A stretch of DNA of 64,000 bases from NCBI GenBank assembly GCA_964016885.1, contig OZ024757.1, forward strand, positions 26,577,454-26,641,453. Reading direction: 5' to 3'. The DNA comes from Eledone cirrhosa (lineage: Eukaryota; Mollusca; Cephalopoda; Octopoda; Eledonidae). Made by a program: the position numbers and the translations under genes. A model generated the notes under the pieces. It was given only the letters and a program-made list of their open reading frames with translations. It searched no databases and had not been told where the DNA came from. This document shows, piece after piece, positions 27,691 to 39,430 of this stretch; position 1 is the first letter of the stretch, and each line of letters begins with the position of its first letter.

Positions 27691-28329
27691 TATATATATA
27701 TATATATAAGAACAGAGGACAGGAAATAACAAGGCCTCAAAATAAAGAAACTGGGTTATTTCTCAGACTACAAACTTCAATTTTTAATCAATGGAATGAA
27801 AATCAGAAAGAATACTCATTATAAAACAGGGTTAAAATATTGTATTTCTAATTGTTATATTCTATAGTGCCATATTATGATGATGTGTGTATATATCTCT
27901 ATATATACACACATATCATCATAATATATATATATATATAGAAATAATAAATGTGAAGACTAAAATCCGAAGAGGGCTTGATGAGGATTATACATCAAAA
28001 TATATGAATATATTTATATTCATGAATATGTATATATATGTCTATATATCCACCTTTGTCTCCTTATGACCAAAATTGAGAACTGATGTAACCATCCATC
28101 TATATATACAGAACACAACAAAGATGAATATAAATATCAGTTTAATTAACCGTGACTGAAGAGACTAAGTTGGAGGTGAATAACGTATCACAATGTGGTG
28201 TCCCAGATGAATGATTTAAGATAATAAAATTAGAAAAAAATGTTTTTTAATTCCATTTTTAAATATCTTTTGTCGTTTCCAACCTCCTAGACATTCTTGT
28301 TTGTTCTATGTAAAGTTATGTTGGTGCCA

Positions 28330-28830
28330 CACCATCCAGGCCGAAACAAATGAGATCGTGTAGGTGTCACGACAAAAAAACACACAGTCCACGCTGTAAT
28401 GTGGCCGTGTAGGCAACACGGTAAAAACCTCCCAGACCCACACTGTAAATGTGGTTGGTGTTAGGAAGGGCATCCAACTGTAGAAAACCCGCCAGACAGT
28501 CCACGCTGTAATGTGGCCGTGTAGGCAACACGGTAAAAACCTCCCAGACCCACACTGTAAATGTGGTTGGTGTTAGGAAGGGCATCCAGCTGTAGAAAAC
28601 CCGCCAGACAGTCCACGCTGTAATGTGGCCGTGTAGGCAACACGGTAAAAACCTCCCAGACCCACACTGTAAATGTGGTTGGTGTTAGGAAGGGCATCCA
28701 ACTGTAGAAAACCTGCCAGACAGTCCTATGCGAGCAAGACAATCACTCTTGCCTCAAGTGGGACTACCCCCGTCCAAACCCATGCAAACGTGGAACACGG
28801 ACGTTAAACGTTGATGATGATGATAACAGC
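28330..28830 (+). repeat. Tail-family element with internal triplication
   Basis: A ~114-bp internal segment ('gtccacgctgtaatgtggcc' to 'aaaacccgccagaca') is repeated three times, followed by one normal 3' tail ending in GATGATGATGA. Confidence 0.75.
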
Positions 28831-28937
28831 TGGAGCTCAGCACACTACACACTACTGGTTTAGTTCGGATTTAGCTGGAGCTCAGCTGTCGGAGTCCTGA
28901 CTCTTTTCCAATATATATATATGTATATATATATATA

Positions 28938-29338
28938 TACAAGGGCAATCCTAAAAGTAAGGTCTCCTTCCGATATTGCAACTTTTCCATTAAAATCCTG
29001 TGGATGGTGCTTTGGGAAACCTCAGGAACCAAAATGCAGAGAGCATCCCGAGTGATCCGCCGATCTTTACGCATGTTTTCCTTGGAAGGAGACCTTACTT
29101 TTGGGATTGCCCTCGTATATAATAACTGTGCGAAATTCGCACTTGGCAGTAGCGTTCAACGGGAGCTCCATTCTCAACGGCTGCCAAGCCAAGATTGAGC
29201 ATCCCAGTGAAGCGAGCGCATGCTTATTTGGGAGTGAAGGAAGCACCAATCACAACAGTGTTGCCAACAGCCGTACGAACAGTTTCTCTGCATTCCCATC
29301 GCTTTGGAGACCTTACTTTTGGGATTACCCTCGTATAT
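28938..29338 (-). mobile_element. Composite mariner relic (three terminal repeats)
   Basis: Terminal repeats 'acaagggcaatcctaaaagt' and the inverse 'acttttgggattgccctcgt' occur at about 28940, 29100 and 29320, each next to TA. On the minus strand the outer part reads MELPLNATAKCEFRTVI, like the N-terminus of a mariner transposase. The inner part reads MRKDRRITRDALCILVPEVS and STIHRIL, like its second helix-turn-helix. The catalytic domain is absent. The same composite is at 49869-50268. Confidence 0.7.
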
Positions 29339-29989
29339 ATATATGTATGTATGTCAGGTCGCTTTTCAGCGCTACTGGTAACACATGCATGTAACCCAGT
29401 ACAACCTGTGCATGATCAGGTCGTCGGCGATTAAACCATCAACCCCACCAAGCTTGCTTGGTTAGGAGGGTGACTTTTTGGACACCCTGCGGTATGAAAA
29501 ACAAAACCTGTCAAAGGGCAGAGGAACTCAGAAGAGTAAACAACCATCCATTAGTGTTGTTGTTTTTTGTTTATCTAGAGACTCCTAGTCTTCATTAAGA
29601 CATCTCTCTAGGAGAGGCTCTTTCTGGTATAAAACCTGCCACTTTGTTTGCATCCAAGGATGTAGACCAGTTCTTCTTTTTGGATAAATGCATTCAATGT
29701 TCAGAGAGTGGGATTGGCCCCATGCAAAGGCTTTCCTTACTTAAAAAAACTTCATGCACAGGCATCGCTTGATATGTGACATATTTTGCGATGCATGGTA
29801 TTGCTGGTCATAGGCAAGTCCCGAGCAGGATTAAAAGCCAGATCTGTGATACTCATGCTTAAGTATCAAGCTATGGCATTACTCAAAATAGAGTTGCAAC
29901 TATCATTATATATATGTATGTAATATATATCACACCTAATTGCAGCAGTACAATCATACATTGCTACGAGGGCAAAGATGATGCTTTAG

Positions 29990-30062
29990 AAAAGATCAAC
30001 TATATAGGAATGAAACTAATGGACCAATTTATGAAAGTAATAGTTATAGCACAGCTATAGTA
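29990..30062 (+). mobile_element. Short RTE LINE RT fragment
   Basis: 'actatataggaatgaaacta' and onward matches 15275-15335 of the RTE LINE ([14 protein letters not shown]...). A partner is in unit 2 at about 32944-32985. Confidence 0.6.
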
Positions 30063-30179
30063 AACTTAATGAAGTGATTTTCAGAAGGGCATCCCTCCAA
30101 ATAAAGGGTCAAAAGGACTCTCCTGCTGTATCTAAGACATGATAACCTCATTAGTGCTGGTGTCCTGATAAAAATGCAC

Positions 30180-30600
30180 TCAGTAATAGTGCTGTAGCAT
30201 CGCCAGATTTGTTAGAATATGTTGTAGCATGGCGTGATTTTTTAGATTGTGCTGCAGCATGTTGTATGGTGTTAATGTAGCGTAGGCAGGCATTTTAGGT
30301 TGTGCTGCAGCATGGCCTGTCTGTTTTTGCTGTGCTGCAGAATGGTCTGGCTGTTTAGATGGTGCTGTAGCACGGCCAGGTTTGTTAGAATATGTTGTAG
30401 CATGGCCTGATTTTTTAGATGGTGCTGTAGCATGCCCTGACTTGTTAGAAGGTGTTGTATCATGGCCAGGTTTGTTAGAATATATCGTAGCATGGCCTGG
30501 CTTGTATGGTGATGATGTAGCTTAGGTTGTGCTGTAGCATGGCCTGTCCGTGTTTGCTGTGCTGCAACATCGTCTGGCTGGGTGCCGTGGCACGGCCAGG
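30180..30600 (-). repeat. ~33-bp repeat cluster before the promoter-like block (unit 1)
   Basis: Degenerate copies of 'gtgctgtagcatggcctg' plus 'gttttttagatg'. The corresponding cluster in unit 2 is 33110-33410, with a different copy number. The minus-strand open frames (HHLKNQAMLQ-like) are repeat artefacts. Confidence 0.75.
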
Positions 30601-30625
30601 ATACTTGGAACACGAATTCCTAAAA

Positions 30626-30755
30626 TTTCGCGCATGCGCATTCAACTCCATCCAACCCAAGAAGAAAAGCAAATGGTCGTCAGTTTGTAGAACTTTTCAA
30701 GCTCTACAAAAACGCTTGCTAAATGGTTTAAAAAGAGGCATTTGCAGTTTTCTGA
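30626..30755 (+). promoter_or_regulatory. Promoter-like block, copy 1 (NRF1-like palindrome, ATGG)
   Basis: 'GCGCATGCGC' at 30630-30639 is a perfect NRF1-type palindrome. 'AAATGG' (ATG at 30673) follows 33 bp later and resembles a YY1/start context. The ATG opens five codons then TAG. A GT donor-like 'gaaaggtaacg' lies downstream near 30760. The function is inference; copies 2 and 3 share the layout. Confidence 0.4.
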
Positions 30756-30939
30756 AAGGTAACGTAGATTTTTTTATATTACGAGATATTTTGGTAAATC
30801 TTTCCTTCTTAGTTCCCTCCATTATCAACCATTTTAACAGTAGTCTTTCTCTTCTTACCGTATTTCTTATGAAATACACAGACCACGTGTTCCAATTCAT
30901 GTTGAAAATAAACAATAAAATGTAGGAATTTAATAATAA

Positions 30940-31501
30940 AATTCAGCATGTTTCTATTTTAATCACAAAAAATATTATCTAGTGTAGATTTTTTTAAAAC
31001 TTCCTAGTTTTCCCTGTAGCAGCTCTGTTGTCTTTAGCAAATATTTCTATGTATTTAAAACATATTTGTTATGTTATTCTACTGTAAATTTATTTATATG
31101 CTCTGTTTATATTTTCATTTTGAAGGAACTTCCCCACTTGTGTCGATATGTGATTTTATGACTTTCCTCTAAGCATTGTGTCATTATATATGTTATAAAC
31201 GTGAATAAAATTTATATATTTAAAAGCTTTCAAGATTGAGATGAAAGATCGTAAATTGTTGATTCAATTCTTTAGCAGTGCTAAATATTTTCTGAAACTG
31301 TTGTAAATTCATTTTGTATTCTGGGACAGCTTCTACGAGTGTGTGTCTCCTATGAAGTTTTCTCTGGTGTTTTAACGATAGTGTCCACAACCCAATTACC
31401 CCAATCCCCGCCCACATATTCCTGAAAGGGTCATGGAAGCATACTCGTCAAACACTTCTTCCAACAGGTCCAAGAGTCATTTTACACCCTGATAAAATGT
31501 G

Positions 31502-31510
<9 letters not shown>
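30940..31510. other. Unit 1, AT-rich part; no gene seen
   Basis: The minus strand shows a short open stretch (VEAVPEYKMNLQQFQKIFST and onward, 31220-31417) matched by a diverged copy at 33860-34104. The reading frames disagree between copies, so I do not call a gene. Confidence 0.4.
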
Positions 31511-31536
<26 letters not shown>

Positions 31537-31714
31537 TCTTAGACAAGAGCGTCTGCAGTCTGATTACTCACCAACACTACCCATACACTAACATCTATAT
31601 ATAAACTTGTCTTAAATAACCCGGTGGGTCAGGCCCTTATAACGTGGACTCTTAGTTTATGTTGATGTATTCTGGTAAACATTTTGTTTGTTGTTCCCTT
31701 CATAATATCGTCAT

Positions 31715-31800
31715 TAGAGGTACCTGGGTTCGATTCGTAGACTGGGTTTAGTGTTGTGTTCTTGAGAAAAGATTTTATTTCACATTACTCCAGCTGGGGG
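31715..31800 (+). repeat. Degenerate SINE family A piece
   Basis: 'gggttcgattcgtagactgg' and 'cttgagaaaagattttattt' match the B-box and body of family A. The duplicate partner is at 34465-34550. Confidence 0.55.
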
Positions 31801-32049
31801 TTTAAATCTGCGATGAACTGACATACTGATCATGGGGGGGTCTTTTATTCTTAGATGTTTCACGCCATAACCGAGGCAAGCACCGGCCTATTAAACCTCC
31901 GGGCTTGGAACAGACTTTAGATATCAACCATTTGAGCAGCTTTCTTATCGGACACCGACCTTGGTGGTACCGTATTTCTAATGGAATACACAGCCCATAC
32001 GCCTCGATTAATATTGGAAAATAATGAAAATTTTGAAGGAATTTAATAA

Positions 32050-32195
32050 TGATTTCTACTTTAGACACAAGGTCAACAATTCGGTGCGTGGGAGAAGTCG
32101 ATTAAATCGACCCCAGTACATTACTGGTGCTTATTTTATCGACGCCTAACGATGGAATACAAAGCTAACCTCGCCTGGATTTAACTATCGTTAAC
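32050..32195 (-). repeat. SINE family B, minus copy
   Basis: 'tttctactttagacacaagg' and 'tactggtgcttattttatcg' are the reverse complement of the family B body. The partner in unit 2 is 34775-34915. Confidence 0.65.
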
Positions 32196-32394
32196 TTGTG
32201 TGTAGGTCACTTAATCTAGATGGTGATCGCCTTTGTGGAAAACCTCTGCTATTGTCTTTAGTGCTTTGGTCCTATTCCACCCAGTTACTCAGAGATATTT
32301 CATGAGATTGTAGGCAGATATTTCTACCAACCCTCTCACTCCAGCATGTGGGGTGGGTTCTTTGACGTGGAATCCTACTTTTTAATGTGACAGT

Positions 32395-35096
32395 GTTGGA
32401 CTACAACCTGTGCATGATCAGGTTGTCGGCGATTAAACGGGCAACCCCACCAAGCTTGCTTCGGGAGGAGGTTGATTTTGGACACCTTGCTATATGGAAA
32501 ACAAAACCTGTCAAAGGGCAGAGGAACTTAGAAGAGTAAACGACCATCCATTAGTGTTGTTGTTTTTTGTTTATCTAGAGACTCCTAGTCTTCATTAAGA
32601 CATGAGGCTCTTTCTGGTATAAAACCTGCCACTTTGTTTGCATCCAAGGATGTAGACCAGTTCTTCTTTTTGGATAAATGCATTCGATGTTCAGAGAGTG
32701 GGATTGGCCCCATGCAAAGCCTTTCCTTACTTAAAAAAGCTTCAAGCACCGGCATCGCTTGATATGTGACATATTTTGCGATGCATGGTATTGCTGGTCA
32801 TAGGCAAGTCCCTAGCAGGATTAAAAGCCAGATCTGTGATACTCATGCTTAAGTATCAAGCTATGGCATTACTCGAAATAGAGTTGCAACTATCATATAT
32901 ATATGTATGTAATATATATCATACATTGCTACGAGGGCAAAGATGGACCAAGTTATGAAAGTAATAGTTATAGCACAGCTATAGTAAACTTAATAAAGTG
33001 GTTTTCATAAGGGCATCCCTCCAAATAAAGGGTCATAAAGACTCTCCTGCTGTATCTAAGACATGATAACCTCATTAGTGCTGGTGTCCTGATAAAAATG
33101 TACTCAGTAATAGTGCTGTAGCATGGTCTGGTTTTTTAGATGGTGCTGTAGCATGCCCTGGCTTGTTAGATGGTGCTGTAGCACGGCGAGGTTTGTTAGA
33201 ATATATCGTAGTATGGCCTGGTTTTGAGATTGTGTTGCAGCTTCGCCTGGCTTGTATGGTGATGATGTAGCGTCGCCAGGATTTTTAGATGGTGCTGCAG
33301 CATGGCCTGGCCTTTTAAATGGTGCTGTAACATGACCTGTCTGTTTTTGCTGTGCTGCAGCATGGTCTGGCTGTTTAGATGGTGCTGTAGCACGGCCAGG
33401 ATACTTGGAACATGAATTCCTAAGATTTCGCGCTTGCGCATTCAACTCCATCCAACCCAAGAAGAAAAGCAAAATGGCCGTCAGTGTGTAGAACTTTTCA
33501 AGCTCTACAAAAACGCTTGCTAAATGGTTTAAAAAGAGACAATTGCAGTTTTCTGAAAGGTAACGTAGATTTTTTATATTACGAGATATTTTGGTAAATC
33601 TTTTCTTCTTAGTTCCCTCCATTATCAACCATTTTAACAGTAGTCTTTCTCTTCTTACCGTATTTCTTATGAAATACACAGACCACGTGTTCCAATTCAT
33701 GTTGAAAATAAACAATAAAATGTAATAATAAAATTCAACATGTTTCTTTTTTATTCACAAAAAATATTATCTAGTGTAGTTTTTTTTTTTTAACTCTTCC
33801 TAGTTTTCCCTGTAGCAGCTGTTGTCTTTAGCAAATATTTCTGTGTATTTGAAAGGTTCCTTCAAGATCGAGATCAAAGACCGTAAATTGTTGATTCAAT
33901 TCTTCAGCAGTGCTAAATATTTTCTGAAACTGTTGTAAATTCATTTAGTATTCTGTGGCAGCTTCTACGAGAGTGTCTTCTCTGAAGTTTTCTCAGGTGT
34001 TTTAACGATAGGGTCCACAGCCCAATTAACAAATTCCCGCCTACATATTCCTGAAAGGGTCTCATGGCAGCAGACTCTTCAAACACTTCTTCCAGCGGAT
34101 CCAAGAGTTATTTTCCACCCTGATAAAATGTGTGCCATAAATATATATATTTATTGGTCTTAGATAATTGTTGCAAATTAATTTCAGTTTTTAAAGCACT
34201 TTAACCCTCGTTATGTTCGTTCTACGGGAGTGCTTCACATATGACGTTTGTCAGGTGTTTTAACAAGAGGGTCAGCAGTCTGATTATTCACCAACACTAC
34301 TCCGCCACATTCACCAACATCTCTCTCTCTATATATATATACATTTAAACTGGTCTTAAATAACCCGGTGGGTCAGGCCATTATAACGTGGAATCTTAGT
34401 TTATGTTGATGTATTCTGGGCAAACATTTTGTTTTTTGTTCTCTTCATAATATCGTCATTAGAAGTAAGTGGGTCCGATTCCTAGACTGGGTTGTGTGTT
34501 GAGTTCTTGAGAAAAGATTTTATTTCACGTTATTCCAGTTGAACCTCTGGGCAACTATAGAACACAACAAAGATGAATATAAATATTAGTTTAATTAACC
34601 CCCCCCCCCTCCAAAAAAAAAGACTTGGGACAGACTTTAGATATCAACCATTTGAAAAGGCTTTTTCATCCGACACCAACCCTCATGGTACCGTATTTCT
34701 AATGGAATACACAGCCCTTGCGCCTCGATTAATAATGAACATTTTGAAGCAATTTAATAATGCATTTTTTTTATATAGGCCAGCAATTATGGCGGTGATC
34801 GATTAAATTGACCCAGTGCGTGACTGGTACTTTATTTTATCGACCCCGTAAGGATGGAAGGCAAAGTTAACCTTGGCTGGATCTGAACTCAGAATGTAAA
34901 GGGCTGTAACTATCGTTAACTTGTGTATAGGTCACTTAATCTAATGGAGATCGCCTTTGTAGAAAACCTCTGCTATTGTCTTTAGTACTTTGGTCCTATT
35001 CCACCCAGTTACTCAGAGATATTTCATGAGATTGTAGGCAGATATTTATACCAGCCTGTGGGGTGGGAACTTTGACCTGCAATCCTACTTTTTAAA
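32395..35096. repeat. Tandem segmental duplication, unit 2 (~2.7 kb)
   Basis: It starts right after unit 1 with 'acaacctgtgcatgatcagg' and ends near 'aatcctactttttaa', the same point where unit 1 ends. It has lost some microsatellite and ~33-bp repeat length. Confidence 0.82.
33427..33560 (+). promoter_or_regulatory. Promoter-like block, copy 2
   Basis: 'cgcgcttgcgca' stands where copy 1 has the NRF1-like palindrome, with one change breaking the symmetry. 'AAAATGGCCG' (ATG at 33474) matches a YY1-like start context. ATG plus four codons then TAG. A donor-like 'gaaaggtaacg' follows. Confidence 0.4.
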
Positions 35097-35099
35097 GAA

Positions 35100-35860
35100 C
35101 TTTCTCTCTCAGTACGCCTGTCCTTCTCGTAATCATAGCTGAAGTATTGATCAGTATTAATATCGATTAACTTTTCACCACGTGAGTTCAATTCTCAATC
35201 ATTAGTTGAGAGAGTGACGTCTTGCGTCCCATTTATCATAAGCACCAGTTGACCCATGTCCTGTGAGTGAAATTTGGTGGACATGAACTTTCTGGAAGCC
35301 TGTGAGTTTTAATTTAAAGAGTCAGTCTTGTCACACTCCGTGCCAAACTTCAGATTTTCTTCCCATAGTGGTGACAGTGTTGGACTTACGTTCATAATGT
35401 GATGAGTTCAATTCCTGGATCGTGTTGTGTTCTTGAGCAAAACATTTCATTTCACGTGGCTCCAGTATACTTAGCTGAAAATGAGTACCAGCAGTATCTT
35501 GGGGCGGGGGTAACCCGGCCATAGAATGGCGTCCTACTCATGGGAAGTCTCGTATTTTCAGTTGATTAACGCCAAGCAGACTAATAGACACCGGCTTAAT
35601 GACAACCATCCTGCTCCGTAAGGGTAGGCCCCTCGGTTAGGATGTCATACGTTGGGACGTTTTCTCAATTGGCAACATTGTGTGTCCTTTGACCAGCCAA
35701 GGCTTCGCTCATGTGATTGCGAGTTTGGCGGCGGAGACTTCCGATGTTCTTGGCCCCACGCACGGCTTATGGTGGGGGCATGTAGAATATATTTACTTAA
35801 GCACTATTGTTATATTATTAAAAAATGAAAAACCTGAGTTTGTTTTTTATTCACAAAATT
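35100..35860. other. Unique-looking spacer with SINE A piece
   Basis: It contains a family A SINE segment at about 35370-35520 ('gagttcaattcctggatcgt') and a decayed GC-richer stretch at 35640-35790. I see no gene. Confidence 0.45.
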
Positions 35861-36600
35861 AATGTTGAAATTAAACAATAAAATGTAGGGATTTATTAAT
35901 AAAATTCAACATGCTTCTTTTTTATTCACAGAAAACATAGTTTTCCCTGCAACAGCTCTGTTGTCTTTAACAAATCTTAGATCAAAGACCGTAAATTGTT
36001 GATTCAATTCTTCAGCAGTGTTAAATATTTTCTGACACTAATCACCATTTAATATTGTTAGTTAGTCGGCGATTGTCTTGTAAACCCCCAAAGTATGTGG
36101 AGGTTCTCTGGTCTGTCGCGAACGCAGAAGCTTATCTCGTAAAATGACTGAGAGTACAAGACTCCCCTCTGGAGATGATGCCAGCCCAATGCAGGGTTAA
36201 AGTCTGTCTCAACCCAGGAGACTCATTAAGCTTATCCTGGTTTCGTCCCTTAAAGTGACTGAGAGTACAAGATGCCAGTCCATCACAGGGTTTTTTCGCC
36301 ATCATTAAGTCCCAGGTTCGATCACATCCCATTTGAAACTGGGTATATAGAAGTCTGTCATCTGTAATTCAAATGGCCAGCCTTATACCGCTAAATCTCC
36401 CTCAGGATTACGTATGTTTGTAATTATAGTTTTACTTCTAGTGCTGTAGCATGACCAGGCTATTTAGATGGTTCTGTGGCATGGCCAGGATGTTTGGAAC
36501 ATGCGCACTGGGTTTCTGAATCTCGCGCTTGCGCATTCAACTCCATCCAAAACAAGAAAAAAAAATGGCCGTCAGTTTGTAAAATGTTACAAGCTTTCCA
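35860..36600. repeat. Third, rearranged partial copy of the duplicated unit
   Basis: 35860-36040 matches 30890-31280 ('aacaataaaatgtagggatt' and 'aaagaccgtaaattgttgat'). 36440-36600 matches the promoter-like block, with 'tcgcgcttgcgcattcaact' and ATG at 36565 followed by four codons and TAA. A different repeat with 'gatgccagtccatcacaggg' sits between. Confidence 0.65.
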
Positions 36601-37200
36601 CGCTGCTCCAGTAGCATCATGGGGTTTCGTACTTCCAGTTGATTAACGCCAAGCAGACTGTAATAGACACCTGGTTAATAGACTTCTTAATCATCCAAGA
36701 ACAGTGTTGATTATTTTGTCAGACACTGAACCATTTTTACTTGCTGGTAATAAATATATACACACTAGTTCCACTCTGAGCAGACGAGAGACGTGGCCAG
36801 TCGATCTATGTTTGCCCTTCTTGATGGTCTCGATTAAGTTCATTCCTATCTGCTGTCGAATCCAGGTTTGTTGCTCTTCCTCTTATGATTTGCTCCATTG
36901 CCCCTCACGGTGGTCTTGGACGGACCGTGCCTCAATGTGTCGGCCCAGAATAGTCCCACTTCGCAATCGAACGTGTTGGTTTCGATTGGGAACACATGGA
37001 GTTGTACATTACACATACATATAAATAAGAACTTCATAAAATAGAATTCAATGTGTTTTTATTGACAAAAATGTATTTAAATACACGAGAAATATTGTTT
37101 AATTCTTCTCTTATGTTCCGTCTTTATAGATATGTCCAGCCACACAAGTGTTCTGTATGAACTAAGTCTGTAATAAAACAATTGTATCATATACTTTATT
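36600..37200. other. Repeat-like spacer; no gene seen
   Basis: 36880-37010 contains 'cacggtggtcttggacggac' and 'gtgtcggcccagaatagtcc', shared with 38449-38600. The two are copies of an unclassified GC-rich dispersed repeat. Confidence 0.5.
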
Positions 37201-37234
37201 GTGTTATTTATTTATTCCTGGAATGAAGGTGAAA

Positions 37235-38260
37235 CCTATTTTAAACGGCCGCATCAAGGTTTCGAATCCAAAAATGGTTGTCCAATAAACAATGTAGACG
37301 GTGTCTTCAATGGTTCTATTTTCAGAAAAAAGAGGAATTTAAAGAAAGAACCATCAGGGGTTCGAATCTAATAGTAAGTACCACCAAGGGAATAAAAGTA
37401 AGTATCAATAAAGAATGTCAACAATGTAGAAAGTATCATTGACGGTTCGAATCCAACAGTCGTCTAATTAACCATCAAGGGTTCTAAGTAACAAAAATGT
37501 AATAAGAACCCTCAAGTATGTAAAGAAAGTATCTCAGGTTCGAATCCAACTGTCTTCCAAGAATGTAGTAACCATCGTAGGTTCGAATCTAAGTCAAGAA
37601 TGTATAAGAAGTATCACCAAGGGTTAGAATGTAATAAGAACCTTGAAGTATGTAAAGAAAGTATCAAAGGTTCGAATCTTAGTCAAGAATGTAGTAAGAA
37701 GTATCAAGGATTAGAATCTTATAATGTAGGAAGAAGTATCTAAGGTTCTAATCCACTGTCTTCCAAGAATGTAAGTGAAATTGTGGGTTCTAAGAATCTA
37801 AACAGTCTCTTTATATAGAAGCTAAGTTTAAAGGTTCGAATCCAACTGTCTTCCAAGAATGTAAGTGAAATTGTGGGTTTTAAGAATGTAAACAGTCTCT
37901 TTATATAGAAACTAAGTTAAGAAGGTTCTAATCCACTGTCTTCCAAGAATGTAATTAACCCTCAAGGTTCTAAGAAACTATGTTAAGAAGGTTCGAATCC
38001 AACTGTCTTCCAAGAATATAATTAACCCTCAAGGGTTCTAAGAAGGTTCAAATCAAACTGTCTTCCAAGAATGTAATTAACCTTCAAGGGTTCTAAGAAG
38101 GTTCTAATCCACTGTCTTCCAAAAATGTATTTAACCTTGAAGGGTTCTAAGAAACTATATTAAGAAGGTTCTAATCTAACTGTCTTCCAAGAATGTCATT
38201 AACCTCTAGGGTTTTCTTCTAATATGCAAATGAAACTTCAAAAGTGTAATTAAGATTCTC
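37235..38260 (+). repeat. Degenerate ~55-65 bp tandem array
   Basis: Repeats of 'aatccaactgtcttccaaga', 'atgtaattaaccctcaaggg' and 'ttctaagaaggttcgaatcc' vary in order and length. The array is diverged and therefore old. Confidence 0.8.
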
Positions 38261-38448
38261 TCTAATATATTTCTAAGAAAAAATTTCTTCTAATATGCAA
38301 ATGAGCAAATTAGATATGTAAATGAAGCTTCAAGAATCCAATTAGGATTCTCTCTATATATTAAGATTCTTTCTAATATAATTCTTCTAATATGTAAATG
38401 AACTTCAAACTCATTTGCATATTATTGAAATTTTGAAAAAGAATTCTT

Positions 38449-38605
38449 CACGGTGGTCAGGGACGGGCCTTGCATCTATGTGCCGGCCCCGAATAGTCCC
38501 AGGCCTATGCAATCGTACGCCACTACGAATCGAACGCCAGACAGGGGGACTGGTAGAACGAGACGCAGTTCGCACGCCACCGCGAAGGCCGCAATTCTAC
38601 TGAGT
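38449..38605 (-). repeat. GC-rich dispersed repeat with B-box-like motif
   Basis: On the minus strand it reads 'gcgttcgattcgtagtggcg', close to a B box. It shares 'cacggtggtc' and 'cccgaatagtccca' with 36900-36960. It may be a third SINE type, uncertain. Confidence 0.4.
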
Positions 38606-39430
38606 TAAATAGTGGTACTTATGCCTACTTTGGAAATATTTTGATCAAAAAAAAATTAATATATGCAAACGGAACAAAGGGAAGTAATTCTGGATTCAAA
38701 TATTTTTTTCATAAGACAATTATTAATGCATTGGTGGTGCTGCGAAGACGGGGTTTTCGATGTCTGCCAACGGATTGTTTAAGGAGTTTAATTATGGGGG
38801 TTTATCGAAGTTCGATGGTGACCCTTTCTACAATTCAGGATCCTTTGATGTCTAAAAGATGTTGCGATTGAGACGCAAGAGGGTAGCCAGCTTTGTTTAC
38901 AGTCGAGCGATAGCCATAGAAGATTATACAGGTTAGACATGTCTTTTAACAGCTTTTTTGGCGACCTTATGTACATGCCTTTGGCCCTCTAAGCGAGCGT
39001 TAGCCACAGAGACGATCTTACAAGCCAGAGAGGACATTGAGCCTTTGAGAGGGGAGGACATTTAACTTGAGTGTTCTCAGTCCTAGAAGGACACTGAGGT
39101 GTGATACACACAACACTTCCACGGAAATATGTACTGCTTTTACAGTCACCAAAGAAGGCAGGAACTGACATATGTACAGTCACCCAATGATCCATAAGAG
39201 AAGAGCAAGACAGTCACCATCGGTTTTCGATTGACAACCATAACTACACTCCGTAACAATACACATATATCACCAGCAACACATTAACAATTTTGTAATG
39301 AAAAATATATATTCACACCTGAATTACTTCCATTTATGCCGTTTACATATATTATTTTGGCAACAAATAATTAAAAATATAGATACAAATGTGACTAATA
39401 CGTACCTTGATGGACACCAGGTTTAAGGGT
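38606..39430. other. Spacer partly shared with 43250-44400; no gene seen
   Basis: 38700-38790 ('attattaatgcattggtggt') matches 43270-43340. 39320-39420 ('attacttccatttatgccgt') matches 44300-44400. No credible open frame. Confidence 0.45.

Larger units (their letters stand above)
29395..32388. repeat. Tandem segmental duplication, unit 1 (~3.0 kb)
   Basis: It starts 'acaacctgtgcatgatcagg' and ends just before the same sequence at 32402. Matched blocks at 29560/32560, 30630/33430, 31220/33866, 31600/34350 and 32205/34934 keep their order. Offsets of 2.6-3.0 kb reflect small indels. Confidence 0.82.

Noticed and set aside
33104..33715. 203-codon minus-strand frame in duplicated unit 2
   Set aside because: The equivalent frame is broken in unit 1, and half of it is the ~33-bp repeat. 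I see no conserved protein.
31220..34104. A gene on the minus strand encoding 'VEAVPEYKMNLQQFQKIFST'-like peptide in both duplicated units
   Set aside because: Frames differ between the two copies and both have stops. It is at best a relic.
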